A program made the translations under genes and the position numbers. Below the pieces are notes generated by a model. The model worked only from the letters and a program-made list of their open reading frames with translations, had not been told where the DNA came from and made no database searches. A stretch of 64,000 nucleotides of DNA from Symbiodinium natans (taxonomy: Eukaryota > Sar > Dinophyceae > Suessiales > Symbiodiniaceae): contig CAJNDS010000924.1 in the NCBI GenBank assembly GCA_905221605.1, forward strand, positions 393,501 through 457,500. The letters are read 5' to 3'. This document shows positions 33,000 through 45,137 of this stretch, piece by piece. The first letter of the stretch is position 1. Each line of letters opens with the position of its first letter.

Positions 33000-33930
33000 C
33001 CTTGTACAACGGCCCTAAACCCCTAAACTTGGGATGTTCTACTAGAATCCCTAATAAGCACTGTATAAAGGGGGAGCATCCCAATACAACGACCTAGCCC
33101 CTTTGAAGAGTAAACCCTAAGCCGCCTAAGCTCCTTGCAGCATCGCACCCCAATCCGGCACTCCAGGAGAGTTCCCCAACTGATTGTCCCACATGCCTGT
33201 CCACATGCCTTGGAGCACCCGTGTCGGACAGTCAAGAGAGAGAGTGAGAGAGAGCGGTAGAAAAACCAAAAATGGGTATATGGGATCAGGACTCGCCCCC
33301 TGTGGCTTGTGGGGTTGGGGTTAGGGTTTAGGGTTTCAAGGTTTTAGGTTTCGGGCTTAGGGTTCAGGGTGGGTTGGGGGCGTTGGGGTTAGGGTTTGGG
33401 GTTTGAAGGTTTTGGGTGTAAGGTTTAGGGTCCAACCCCCCCCCCCCCCCGCCTCGCCTGGTGTGCGGTACTCAAGAACATGAAACATAAAATAAATATC
33501 ATATATATATACATATATATATATATATGTTTTTTTTTGGGGGGGGCCCAGGTTTAAGAAGGGCACACGGGTTGCACACCCGCGAAACATACCCCGTAAC
33601 ATACCCCCGAAATTGCGGGTAAGGTAGCTCAGGATGCCGCGAAGCATACCCGAAACATACCCGCGAAACATACCCCGACCCCAACACCTGTCGCGCGCCT
33701 CCCCATTAAAATACAAACCCATATCTGTGTATATATCTATATATATATATCAATATATAAATCCTCAGCCTCCCAATAGTACGGCTTTCGAGTGTAGTAC
33801 ATGATGGTATGTGGCGATCATGGGCAATTCACTATGAGGGGTGGTACTAGCGGGAGTGGATCATCCCAGGCCAACGCAGCTTCCTGGCTCAGTTGCGGCT
33901 GGGATGCACTGGAGTTACGGCACCCCACCC

Positions 33931-34032
33931 TAATACAGGGGTCGGAAGAATTACAAATAGTATTCCCGTATGGTCCGTTTGTATTTACACTAAAACACCG
34001 TCCAAAACCCTATTCTAATCATTAAGGCCCCT
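33931..34032. mobile_element. Family P element, copy 1
   Basis: TAATACAGGGGTCGGAAGAA...ATTAAGGCCCCT. About 100 bp, shared with 53821-53923 by eye at more than 80%. Confidence 0.6.
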
Positions 34033-34158
34033 GAAATATGCACCAATGCAAACAATGCAGGTCTCTACTTTTTTGGCCTGGCATGTGACTCGTCTGTGGG
34101 TGCGTGGGCCCCTCTTCTGTTTAAGATGTAGGATTAAGGGCGCGTCTTGTTCTTGCAG

Positions 34159-34272
34159 GTGGGCACTGGCATTAAAGTTGGCAGTGAGAAAGTTGCGGCC
34201 CCGTGTGGCCGTGCCTGTTGGGGCACTTGCAAGGTCACAATTGCAGACATTGGACTCCCGATGCTCGGCAGA
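34159..34272 (+). CDS. Putative exon, possible YjeF-N / NAD(P)HX epimerase fragment
   Basis: Acceptor GTTCTTGCAG and donor GAAACCCTAAACCC bound 38 in-frame codons ending KVTIADIGLPMLGR. The VADIGIP-type ending recalls the YjeF N-terminal domain of NAD(P)H-hydrate epimerase. I could not find neighbouring exons, so the assignment is tentative. Confidence 0.3.
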
Positions 34273-35409
34273 GAAACCCTAAACCCGAAATCCGAAACCT
34301 CAAACTTTACTGTAGACCACAAAAGGGCTGATAAGGAAGACCCTACGTCATAAGCCTAAGGGTTCATATGTACCATACAGGGGTATTTTTATCTGGGCCC
34401 CAGTATAGATGAAGCCCTGTGAAGCCCAAGTATATGTAAGGGTCGCGCCCATACTTGAATCTTGAGTGTGAGTCCGGTTTGTCCCTAAACCCTAAACCCT
34501 AAACCCTAAACCCTAAACCCTAAACCCTAAACCACCGGATATACACTTAAAGAGTGTTCTATATATGGTGGCCCCAATCTCTGAACCTGCCTACCAAAAG
34601 CAGGGCAACCAAGACCCTAAACCCTAATTCCTAAACCCTAAGCCCACTTCAGTTGTTCACTGTTCCCAGGCCTTTCCCTCATGTCACCCTAGTCCGCTGC
34701 GCAATCCTGCAACTGCGAGAGGGCTTAAGGGAATAGGGTTTAGGGTTTAGGGTTTGGGGTTTACGGTTTAGGGTTTAGGGTTTGGGGTTTACGGTTTAGG
34801 CCTGTTGTACCCTTATTCCTCCTGTTCAGGGTTTTGCAGCACTTTGTCGCCATTTTGTTTTGTAGGGCTAGGGTCGAGCAGGCCCACATTCCCTTTGTTT
34901 AGGGTTTAGGTTCCCATACAAGCGCCTTAAAACCAAAATCGGTACCCTTTTTGCTCCTAAGTTGCTCTTGGGGGCACCCTAAACCCCAAATCACAAACCT
35001 CAAACCCCAAACCCTATACCTCAAACCCCAAATCCCAAACCCTAAACCCTAAACCCTTGTTATCCCTGGTTCATGGTACTTATTAACCCATTATGACTGT
35101 ACTTAAAACGTACAGTTATATAATTGCTAATAAGTACCATGAAGCTCCAAGAACCCTAAACCCCAAACCCTGAACCCTAAACCCTGAACCCTTGTCATTT
35201 TGAGGTCACTCATGCATTTGTAGTTCCTGCGCAGTGCTCCACAAGGTGTGGCAGGGTCCCAACGCTGCCTAAACCCTAAGCCCTAAGCCCTAAACCCTAA
35301 ACCCTGAACAGCAAGGTGCGGTAGCGCCAGGCCTCCTCCCATCGCTGCGCCCCCGCTCATACAGGGGGTTCAAGGCCCAGCCGCGGCCTCGGATTTGCGA
35401 GAAAAAGAC

Positions 35410-35551
35410 CCGAAGAGATCAACAGGGTTTATAGTTTAGGGTTTAGGGTTTAGGGACTACCCCTAATTAAGGAAGATCCCGTATCTCGGGATCTTGAATA
35501 TGATTCAAGGTATATATTCCTGATTGAAGAGGGTGTTGGACTCCTTGGGTA
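35410..35551. mobile_element. Family B element with TTTAGGG tract in left arm
   Basis: CGAAGAGATCAA, then a TTTAGGG tract, then CTACCCCTAATTAAGG and the right half ending GTGTTGGACTCCTTGGG. Confidence 0.7.
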
Positions 35552-36368
35552 GTGTATTCTACTGCTGTCGTGCAGTTCAAGGAAGGGCACTTGGAAATTT
35601 CACATGGCCGTTGTGGGGTGTGAAAGGATCAGGTTTCGGAAGCCCGACAGTTCTAATTCGCTAGGGTTTAGGGTTTAGGTTTTAGGGTTAACCCCATACC
35701 TAAACCCTTCATGACCGGCCCCAGAACAGACAAATCGAAGATGAAGTTTCGTGACAAGTCCAAGGCCTGTTTGCTGAGGGCCTTCACAAGCCTCCGCTTC
35801 CTAGGTTTAGGGTTTAGGGTTTAGGGTGAGCCCTTCACAGGGTTTGGGGGCCCGGCCAACCAGGCTGACACGACCTGGGGGCCTTGCAAGGGAGCGAGAG
35901 ACCTCACCCTAGATCTTCAGAGCCCCCAGATTTTGTGGTTTAGGGTTTAGGGTAGAACCCCATCATTTGCTTTCGGTTGTGTTTTAGAGGCTCTAATATT
36001 CGGCCTTGGACAGTGGAGCCTTAGCGTGTCTATTTCGTACCAGCACCCCCCCCCCCCCCCCCGCAAACGGGATGGTGGCCTTCCTTCCAAGGTTTCGGGA
36101 CTTTAGGGTCTAGGGTTCACACCCTTCAAACCCCTCACTCAACCTACTTGATCCCTGAGCCCAGTAACATGTAGGGTTCATATGCAATGAGAGATAATAC
36201 TCCCTACATTGCCCTTTTTAAGGAGTTATTTGTTTTTTTAATTTTTCTTTTTTTTGAGGGGAGGGGGGGGGTAGGGGTTATTAGGGGAAGAGTAGTATGG
36301 TGTTTTTGGAGGAGGTTCGGACGTCAGCTCATGTCCTACTCCAGGCCCGTGTGATGTAGGTTAGCAGG

Positions 36369-36516
36369 GGTTTAGGGTTTATAGGGTTTAGGGCTAGGGT
36401 TTAGGGTTTAGGGTTTAGGGTTTAGGGTTTAGGGTTTAGGGTTTAGGGTTTAGGGTTTAGGGTTTAGGGTTTAGGGTTTAGGGTTTAGGGTTTAGGGTTT
36501 AGGGTTTAGGGTTTAG
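36369..36516. repeat. Long TTTAGGG tract
   Basis: About twenty perfect units, followed by TACCAAGAGAACATGAG and a possible exon (LRTSLRWLNFRHGKAAVRL). Confidence 0.95.
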
Positions 36517-36601
36517 TACCAAGAGAACATGAGCTCCGCACCTCTCTGAGGTGGTTGAACTTCCGCCATGGCAAGGCCGCTGTCCGGCTTAGGGTAGGGT
36601 G

Positions 36602-36844
36602 TACTTGGAGGGTCAGGGGACTTAGCCTTAGTAGTAGAGTAGGTAACCTTTAACCTTTTTGGGTTAATATATTCCCCTTAAAATCCCAAAGGTTAACCTT
36701 TGAAACCCCTAGGTACTGGACAACTAAGTAGCAAGTAGACAGTAAGTAGACTTAATAAGTGCCCTAAAAGGGACCCTAATTGGAGTTATCCTACTTGCAA
36801 CTCTACTCGATAACTACTTGCTAAGTCCTCCGACCCTCCAAGTA
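36602..36844. mobile_element. Family A relative, long form
   Basis: TACTTGGAGGGTCAGGGGAC and its inverted copy at the right end. The 243-bp interior differs from other A copies and has its own inverted AGGTAACCTTTAACC words. Confidence 0.75.
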
Positions 36845-37033
36845 TAGGACCCACAGTAGTTCCTCTTTTTTTCAGGATTTAGGGTTTAGGGTTTAGGGTT
36901 TACGGTTTAGGGTTTAGGGCTACCAGGACCCGCAGTAGGCCCTTTCCCCCTTTTTTTGAGGTTTGGGTTCCCTTATAAGCCCCTTTAAACCGATAAGGGC
37001 ACCCTTGTTATTCCTAGGTTCCTCTTGGGTCCA
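36845..37033 (+). mobile_element. Family F composite, second copy
   Basis: TAGGACCCACAGTAG, 28 bp of left arm, CAGGATTTAGGG(n)CTAC, then CAGGACCCGCAGTAGGCCC to CTCTTGGGTCCAG. Same order and junction as at 24782-24975. Confidence 0.8.
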
Positions 37034-37089
37034 GGTGCATAGGCTGCATCGGGTTTTAGGGTTCGGGCTTCCTTGCTGAACATCTTCAG

Positions 37090-37268
37090 ACGAGGAGTGC
37101 ATGCTTCAGAAGCGCCTCCGAGACATCCTTGAGATGGGATCTGGGTTTGTAGCTTCTCGATGTACCCGGAGAACTTGGACCCGCCAGCAGAGCCTGAGTA
37201 GCTGTTTCATGAACATCCCGAAGCCCAGAGCTTTCAAACAACCCAAGCGAGCGACCATGGGTAGTTAA
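37090..37268 (+). CDS. Putative terminal exon
   Basis: Acceptor AACATCTTCAG, then 59 codons including the stop (DEECMLQKRLRDILEMGSGF ... TAA). It follows the second family F composite (36845-37033). No family recognised. Confidence 0.35.
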
Positions 37269-37345
37269 TTAATCCTAACTGCTAAACCCAGTTCCTCCAA
37301 GCCTCACGTCTCAGGCTCTACAAGCCTTAAACTCTAAGTCTCTAC

Positions 37346-37489
37346 TACTTAGAGGTTCATGGTACTTTTTAACCAATTGTAACTGTACTTTTAACCCGCG
37401 TATAAGCCCCTTAAGTGCCCGAATATGGTTATGAGTACAATTATAAGTACGGTCATAATCGCTCAATAAGTACCATGAACCTCCAAGTA
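37346..37489. mobile_element. Family A element
   Basis: TACTTAGAGGTTCATGGTAC and inverted right end, TA on both sides. Further good copies: 38658-38760, 43783-43866 (short) and 35068-35151 (degenerate ends). Confidence 0.8.
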
Positions 37490-38304
37490 CGCGCCGCGCC
37501 AATCGAGAACACGTCGCTGTCCTAGGGTCCTAGCCCGGTGGTACCCTTTGCCCCCTTTTTTTTCTTTTAAGTTATAGTTCTAGGGTAACGAATCCCAAAA
37601 AGGGTACCCTTGTTATAATAAGGTTAGCCGCTTTTTTGGCTTTTTAGTTCTACGGTAGCTAATCCCCCAAAAGGGTACCCTTATTATGAAAAGGTTCCCG
37701 GGCCACCAAGCCATCGACTCCAAGCCACTGCTTTGGAAGGTTCCCGACTTCGTACCCTGTGGTGTGGCTTGTGCATGCCTTATGCCCCTAATCCAGAATA
37801 CCTGCAACTCCATCCCCCTGTCCCTCAGCCGCACTCTGTCATGGAGCAGTCCCACTGGACCCTCATCCCCCGCCACACCCTAAACCCTAAACCCCAAACC
37901 CTAAACCCTAAACCCACAGAAGCTCCTGTGAAGGCATTATGAGCACCTCGCCCATGGAGCAGCCTAGGCCCGACAGAGCTGCTTTCCATCTCAGGGTAGT
38001 TTCATGGGCCGTTTAGGGTGTAGGGTTTAGGGTTTAGGGTTTAGGAGGCCCTGAATTTGTAGAAGGGGTATATATGGGGTGCCCATGTCAGGGCCTATAC
38101 TAGACTACCATAAGATTCGGGCTCTGCGAACTCTTCAAGGGGCTTTCACGGGGTTGGGGGATGAGGATGGATTAGGGGTTCAGGGGCTTAGGGTCCAGGT
38201 TTTAGGGCATAAGGGAGAACCCGGCAACCCGGCAGACAGAAAGGGAGTAAGGGTTTAGGATCATAGGGAGTTGGGAGGACTGCTAAAAAAAGTTTTGAGT
38301 TTAG

Positions 38305-38427
38305 GAGGCTTCCACCGAAATCGTGGCCCACGGACTCAACGTTAATGACATATGGGTTTCCCAGGTTGGGTGCGGGGTCAAGTTTTTCGGTGTTGCGTCC
38401 ACTTTGGACTCACGAAGCAGCAGCTGA
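38305..38427 (+). CDS. Putative terminal exon
   Basis: Acceptor GAGTTTAG, then 41 codons (EASTEIVAHGLNVNDIWVSQ ... TGA). Two other frames across the region are also partly open. No family recognised. Confidence 0.3.
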   Translation, partial: EASTEIVAHGLNVNDIWVSQVGCGVKFFGVASTLDSRSSS

Positions 38428-39041
38428 TGTCCGCAGGGCGCAGCAGATCTACTTGCCGCCCGGTGCATTGGGAAGCTTGGCCGGACAGAGCATGTAGGAA
38501 TGTAACAGTGGGGGGAGCTAGACCACAAGGGCCCTCGGTGTGAGGTTAGGCCAAAAGTTAGGTTGCCTATTGCAATGAGGCTTTTCTGTTCCTATTCCTG
38601 TTGGGCTTCAGGGTTCCGATTCCTATTTCCAGTCCTTCGCCCCAATGGGCTTGAGCTTACTTGGAGGTTTATGGTACTTATTTGCCAATTATAACTGTAC
38701 TTATCACCCACTTACAAGCCCCTTAACTGCCCTAATATAAGTACCAGGAACCTCCAAGTAGGGCTTAGGATTTATGGTTTAGGGTGTTCTCTCTGGGGGT
38801 TAAGTCCACCATGTCGAACAAGAATTGTTTTTCCTGTGCAAGTCCTAAACCCTAAACCTATTTACATTCTTGGGCTTCATCTTTCTTGCGGTTGTAATGA
38901 CTTGGCTTTGCTTGCAAACCAATGGCAGGCTGTCGGGTTTAGGGTTTACTGGCTGGTTCCCTGACTGGCTTTAGGGTTAAGGGTTTAGGTTTAGGTTTAG
39001 GGTTTCGGGTTTAGGGTTTAGGGTTCAGGGTTTAGGGGCTG

Positions 39042-39131
39042 GTTCTTAGTAGGGAATGAGGGAATGAGGGCCCTACAGAATCACTTAAGGGTATACATGC
39101 AGCCCTACTTCCCTCATTCCCTACTAAGATC
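39042..39131. mobile_element. Family E element
   Basis: TTCTTAGTAGGGAATGAGGG...CCCTCATTCCCTACTAAG. Another clean copy lies at 18878-18959. Confidence 0.85.
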
Positions 39132-40373
39132 CAGGGGGTTCAGGGCCAGGCTTAGGTCTTATTTAGGGTTCAGGGTTTGGGGTTTAGGGTTTAGGGTTTA
39201 GGGTTTAGGGTTTAGGGTTTAGTCTTTAGCAGAGCACCTCTAGATCGGGAAGCCGCTTCGGCCCCCGCAGCCAGGCGACTGACCCAAACTTACACCCTGA
39301 AACTTAGCCCAGGTGCACCCAGCTTTGTAAGCAGAAGCCAGAAGAAACTGAAATCTGCAAAACGTGGTACACGCACACACTCATTATCGCACATTCCGCG
39401 TGTTGGAGGATATACAGGTTATTGCAGGACGGCGTTTTGCAAGATTCGTACCTTCACAGCCCCCAAAACCTGTTCTTGTTTGTAGGAGAACCCTAAACCC
39501 TGAACCCTAAACAAGGACCCTGGTGCAGACGATTGCCCGGAACGGCTAAACCCCGAACTCCAGGGCGAGTGCCCGCGATTTCCCGAACTGTATGTACTGG
39601 CTGCTCTTGGCCTTCGGGTTCAAGGGTTACGGCTACGGTTAAGGGGTTTAGCGTTTCAGGCCTAGCCTAAACCCTACAGCCCCAGCCCTAAACCCCACAC
39701 CCTGAACCCAAAATGCCAAACCCAATTCAGGGTTTAAGGCCAAAAGGGTGTCGGCTGACTTCCCATGCGCCTTGCAGAGAGGTGCAGCACCTGCCGCGTG
39801 CGGCTCTCCAATGAACGGGGGCCCTTTGCTCAGTAAATGGGTTCCGAAGCATCTTTTTAAGTATATTTTGACATATATATATATATACACATGTACATTT
39901 ATGTTTATTGTTTTACTTATATTTTTGTGTATATATATATATATACATATTATGTCACGTATTCTTCATCATGCTTTACGATACAGTACAGATATTTGTG
40001 TTTACATCCATGTCAAGCTTAGCCAGGGTTTTCGGCTTTAGGGTTCCTTGGGGGGTTAGGGTTTAGGGTTTAGGGTTTAGGGTTTAGGTGATCCGCGGCC
40101 TCTGTGGAGGTTTCAGCTTTCAGTTAGCATGGGCCCTTAGAAGGGGACCCCTTATTATATACCACATACTGCAGAACCCTTTAAGGAAGGTAAGGGACCA
40201 TGTTAGGGGCTCATGAAACTACCCTAAACCCGACACCCTGAACCCTTAAACTGATTCGCAGATGGAGCCCACCTCCGATGCCGGGCAAGAGAATTGAGGG
40301 TTCAGTCCATCCCTCTCTGCTTCTTGTGCCCAATATCCCGTCAGGGATCGTCCTTAAATAATATATTAGGGTC

Positions 40374-40560
40374 ATGTATGTATGTATGTATGTCTGTATG
40401 TCTGTATGTATGTATGGATGTGTGTATGTGTGTATGTGTGTATGTGTGTATGTGTGTGTGGAATGTATGTATGCATGTGTGTGTGTGGAATGCGTTTTTG
40501 CGTATGTGTGTATGCATGGGTGTATGTATATATGTGTGTGTGTCGGCGTATGTATGGACG
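40374..40560. repeat. TATG/TGTG microsatellite
   Basis: Imperfect TATG and TGTA repeats. It runs up to a possible exon (PFVCARNNLKFISMPDEPLE, about 40570-40639). Confidence 0.9.
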
Positions 40561-40708
40561 GATGAGCGCATCGCTCCTTTTGTGTGTGCCCGTAACAACC
40601 TCAAGTTCATCAGCATGCCCGATGAGCCCTTGGAGTCTCTAGGTTTAGGGTTTAGGGGTTAGGGTTTAGGGGTTTGGGGTTTAGGGTTTAGGGTTTAGGG
40701 TTTAGGGT

Positions 40709-41011
40709 TTATTCCCTTCGGAGAATCCTCGGCGCATGTTTCCCTCCACCCAAGTCTCTATGTGTTTCAGACATTGTTGTTTGCGTTTGAGGCCCCATGC
40801 CTACCATGATGGCCGTTGGCTCTCCGACCGGTGATGCGTCCACCAGGCAGGGTTTGCCATACTGAATGGCATCCCACGATCCGTAAAGTTGCAGTTGCGA
40901 TAGCTGCTCCGCAGAGTTAACTGTCGGATTCAAGCGACAAGTGTCTACTGCAAACAGCCAGTCTGTTGAGTCCAACGAAAGCCTAGAATTTGATGGTGTC
41001 CCTTGCGTCAT
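40709..41011 (-). CDS. Open reading frame of unknown function
   Basis: 100 aa from ATG to stop on the minus strand, balanced composition (DSTDWLFAVDTCRLNPTVNS). The + strand is also partly open. It abuts a telomere-type tract on its 3' side. No family recognised. Confidence 0.25.
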   Translation of the reverse strand: MTQGTPSNSRLSLDSTDWLFAVDTCRLNPTVNSAEQLSQLQLYGSWDAIQYGKPCLVDASPVGEPTAIMVGMGPQTQTTMSETHRDLGGGKHAPRILRRE

Positions 41012-41962
41012 CTTGTGACGTTCAGGACCCTGCTGCCTCAGACACCTACGCTCCTTGGTTCAGACGGACGGAAAGATCCCACATCCCATAATCGCTACTC
41101 CTTCTTGGCACCAGGCGAGGGTCCAGCCGGGATTACATCGCGTTTCTACTAGAGCGGCTCTGTCTACCGGAGCACAGAATCATCGACGGATGTGTTTCAG
41201 CCGGTGCTACCAATGCTTTGGAGTACCTGTGGTAAGGCTCCATTGAAACGATGTTGCGAAACCTGCATGCACAAGCTCCGCCTGTCCGCCGAGGATAATG
41301 CCTGGGCCAATTACCCCCATGGCCTCCCCAATGGCTTCTCCAGTGGCCATGGACATGTGCAGCACTCAGCCGGGTACTGGGCTTCGGGTGCAGTTGTCCG
41401 AAGTAGCTGGTAGCTTGCATAAGCCATTTAGTGTTCTAGAATGCTGACACCTTCACCCCATCTCAAGTTTCGCCTGGGGGGCCCCAAGCCCGCACCGGAA
41501 GGAAACAACAATTTGTTTCAGTGTTGTCCTTGAAGCTGGCCAGTTTGAATAGACCTTAAGAGCCGGCCTTGCACTGGAAGAAACGTGTGGTCCCCGGTGC
41601 TGCACATGGACGTCGGGGTTACCTCCTTTGTCATAGTTGGGTACCATTTTACATGTTTAAGGGTACTTAACCCAATAAGGAATATAAACTTAATTTTTTC
41701 TATTATCCCAACCATGAACTAGCCTCTGTGACTGGTGACAGCAGAGAAGGGCTCTCAACTAGGTTGCCCGGGAACCTCGGACGAGCAAGGTGTTGATACC
41801 AAGTAGTTACCAATCTTGGCCCCTGAGAATTCTCAAAGCCCACCGAAGCACCTCTACTTCAACTACCCCCTGACTGCAAATTGAGGCATCTTCCCCTAAA
41901 CCCTAAACCTTTAACCAGCCCTATTCAGCTTCCCCCCTGCAAGCCGCAGCGGGCACGCACCG

Positions 41963-42201
41963 AAAGAAGCCGAGACCTCTTAGACAAGGAACAGACCTTA
42001 AATCTTCTTCAGGATTCCTTAATGTAAACTATGTCAGGTATATTCCCCTAAGCCCTAAACCTAAACCCTGAGCTCTAAACCCTAAACCCTAAACCCTAAA
42101 CCCTAAACCCTAAACCCTAAACCCTAAACCCTAAACCCTAAACCCTAAACCCTAAACCCATGCATGCCTGAATTGAGGGCATTTGGGGGGGCTCGTTGGG
42201 C
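41963..42201. mobile_element. Family B element with a long CCCTAAA tract
   Basis: Left half GAAGCCGAGACCTCTTAGAC to GGTATATTCCC, then CCCTAAA repeat (42050-42159), then CTGAATTGAGGGCATTTGGG and the right end. Confidence 0.7.
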
Positions 42202-42582
42202 AGGGGTGTCCATCAGCCATCACCACCAGTGTGGCCAGTGGACGCAGCTGGGTACCAGCGCCTGGGAAGCAGCATCCTCCTGGTTCCGAGCTTTTGGGGT
42301 TTAGGGTTTGGGGTTTAGGGTTTAGGGTTTGGGGTTTAGGGTTTAGGGTTTAGGGTTGGGGTTTAGGGTTTAGGATTTTGGGGGGTCATATACCCTATCC
42401 TAGTATAGTCCCTTTTGAGGCAGTATGAACCCACAAACCCTTTTAGGCTTAATGGGGTGCCCAGGGTTGGCCGCAAACTCCCCTAAGCCTCATGCAACGA
42501 CCCGACGACCAGAAGACGCTCAGTTGCACTTCTCATGACTGCAGTCTATGGGCCCCTCTATGGGGACCCCCTTGTATACCAT

Positions 42583-42730
42583 TACTTGGAGCTTCATGGT
42601 ACTTCTAACCCAGTTAGTTATAGCTGTACTTACAACCCACTTATAAGCCCATTCAGTGCCCGAACATGGGTATAATTGGGTTATAAGTACAGTGATCATT
42701 GGGTGAATCAGTACCATGAAGCTCCAAGTA
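42583..42730. mobile_element. Family A element
   Basis: Complete inverted ends TACTTGGAGCTTCATGG with TA at both sides. The 46194-46332 copy is similar but older. Confidence 0.8.
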
Positions 42731-42890
42731 CCCCTTATATGCCCTGGAACACCCCAAGGGCCCTCAACCCTAAACCCTAAACCCTAAACCCTGAACACCA
42801 AACCCTAAACCCTAAACCCTAAGCCCACACCTCGGAACCCTTTGCAGGAGGCAAGGCCGCATTCAGTGTGACACATGCTCGGCGGCTTGA

Positions 42891-43030
42891 AGCCTAAGGA
42901 TCCTATAGTATATACTTAGGCCCTAGAGCTACTCTGTAGGAGCCCCTTTTTTAGGCCTCAGTACATACTATCTATCTATCCCTAAACCCTAAACCCTAAA
43001 CCCCTTAAATTGGTACATGGATCCTTAGGG
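42891..43030. mobile_element. Family D element with CCCTAAA tract at the same internal site
   Basis: CCTAAGGATCCTATAGTATA...CCCTTAAATTGGTACATGGATCC. The tract junction CCCCTTAAATTGG matches the 18353-18500 copy exactly. Confidence 0.85.
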
Positions 43031-43034
43031 GAAG

Positions 43035-43271
43035 CTAGAAGGGCAATAGGCGCAGGGAATGTTTTGAAGACAGGTGCAGGGACCATGGGTATTGGGGTCT
43101 AGGGTGCCTGTGAGAGAGAGAGGGTTTCGGGTGGTTGTTTGCATGGTGCAAGTACTTCCACGGCAGCCATTGCAGCCCCTTTATTTCCTTGACAGCTTCA
43201 ATCCACTTGACCTTGCTATTGTATTTAGGATGACTTCCAGAAAGGTCATTGTACAATAGCGGCAGGCTCAC
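43035..43271 (-). CDS. Open reading frame of unknown function
   Basis: Minus strand, with SLPLLYNDLSGSHPKYNSKV and WIEAVKEIKGLQWLPWKYL in its first half; the second half is low complexity. A + strand frame overlaps and cannot be excluded. Confidence 0.25.
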   Translation of the reverse strand: MSLPLLYNDLSGSHPKYNSKVKWIEAVKEIKGLQWLPWKYLHHANNHPKPSLSHRHPRPQYPWSLHLSSKHSLRLLPF

Positions 43272-44278
43272 CAGTGGGGTGGCTCTGCTGAGCTAATTGT
43301 CCTGTCCAAGCACAGGGTTTAAACCCTAAACCTCAGGAACAGGGACAACCTCAATCTCAGAAAGCCACTCCCTCACTCCATCCGAGTCACGCAACTTTGT
43401 TGGCCCCTTTTGTCTAGGGTCGATGTTGGCCATTGCTGTTCATTTCTACGGGCCTCATTTGGGATGTCCCCCCTTCTTCTAACAGTCCTTAATCGGGAGT
43501 ATAGTATAAGGGCCCCTCCCCCCTCCCTACCCCCCCCTCCCCTCCCACTCCTCGACAGCTTGTGAGGGCACGTCGGCCCCTTATACTCCCAAGTTTACGG
43601 TGTTCATCTCGGCTACCAGTCCGGTGCCCAGGTTTCCTGTGCAGCCGAAGAGCAGGAGCACCAAAGCCTGGTCAATACTCCTTAATTAAGGAATATACCC
43701 TCAATTGTAAAGGGATCCTTGATCTGATTTAACGAATATTCCTTAAATTGTAGGGGTATTGGGCTCTTAGGGCTTAAGACCCTACTTGGAGGTTCATGGT
43801 ACTTATAAGTTCCCTAAGTAGGTCATAAGTAGATTTATAACTGTTTCTATAAGTACTCTCCAAGTAAGCCCTAAACCCTCAAACGCCCTAAGCCCTCCTT
43901 GCAGGTGCCAGTGGCCTGCAGGACAGGGCAGCACTTGGATCTCTGGGTCCTTTCGGAGCCTGAAACCCTAAACCCTAGACCCTAAACCCTGAACCCTAAA
44001 CCCCAAACCCATGGGGGGCCTGCATGGGTCAAGATTTCTGACTCGGGGTAGTTGTCCCTTAGTTGGCCCTTGGCCCTAAACCCTAAACCCTAAACCCTAA
44101 ACCCTTGAGGCGTTTAAGGCCCAGCCGAGTACCGCACACCAGGATCCTGGGCTCACGACCCCAACGCTCAGTGGCCTGGTCCCTCTGCAGCGCAAGGGAG
44201 GTGCTTCCCTGTCTTAGGGTTTAGGGTTTAGGGTTTAGGGTTTAGGGTTTAGGGCTAGTTTAGGGTTTAGGGTTTAGG

Positions 44279-45137
44279 GATGTGGAGGGTGCAGGGCTTC
44301 GGTGGATGCAGGCCTTGAAGTTGTCCGATTTGTTGTTTGGGTGCCGACTTGCCAAATCTTCTTTTAGGGTTTTAGGGTTTAGGGTTTAGGGTTTGGGGAA
44401 TGAGGTACCCTATATAATCCCTTAAAGGGTATATACACGGCCCCCATTCCCTCATTCCCTCGTTGCCTACTAAGGACCAGGGGGTCTTCCGGCCCAATAC
44501 TCGTACCCTCAACTACGGAAATGCCTTAACTGATAAAAAAAGGGACCCTTAAACCACATGATTTTAGGAGGTCTATTCCTTAATTCAGGGGTGTAAAGGG
44601 CTCTGTGGGTTCATGTTTGGGTTTTCATAGGGTTTGCGGCTAAACCCTAAACCCAAAACCCTGAACCCAAAGCTTGGGAGGGTGAGTTGCTGGTTGCTGT
44701 ATGTAGCATGTAGGCTCGCATTCAGACCTGGGCCAGAAAGAGCTTTGGGTTTAGGGTTTAGGGTTTAGGGTTTAGGGTTTAGGGATCACAGCCTGGGTCC
44801 AAAAAGCTCGGGTTCAGGGTTTAGGGCTGAGTTTCTGCCCGTTTCATGGAAGCCTTCCCGCAGTGGGCTGGGTTTTGGAGCACGAGTAAGAACCGTAGCT
44901 ATAGGTGCAATGCTAGTCCTCGCAGCAGTGATGGTAAGAAGCGTCAGCAGGAATCAAAGTTGTCCTCGCCAGAACCGTGCGGAAAAATACGAAAAGTTTT
45001 TATACCCATTCTATGATTCCCCCATTTCTCCGCAAACCCTAAACCCTAAACCCTAAACCGCCATCATCTTTCCGAGGTATGGCGCCGGCCCACTGGGCAC
45101 CCGGTCCAGGACCGCTCTAAGAATTACGCGCCCTTTT
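44279..45137 (+). CDS. Putative exon chain, membrane protein
   Basis: Stretches 44279-44367 (DVEGAGLRWMQALKLSDLLF), 44825-45031 and 45077-45137. The second is open for 68 codons with a hydrophobic VAIGAMLVLAAVMV and ends EKYEKFLYPFYDSP. It joins the third in frame across a 45-bp intron (45032-45076) that starts GCAAACCCTAAACCC and ends TTTCCGAG (GC-AG). Family unknown. Confidence 0.4.
44396..44475. mobile_element. Family E element with left end replaced by TTTAGGG tract
   Basis: A TTTAGGG tract runs straight into GGGGAATGAGGTACCC, where TTCTTAGTA is expected. The right arm CCCTCATTCCCTCGTTGCC TACTAAG is present. Confidence 0.75.
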
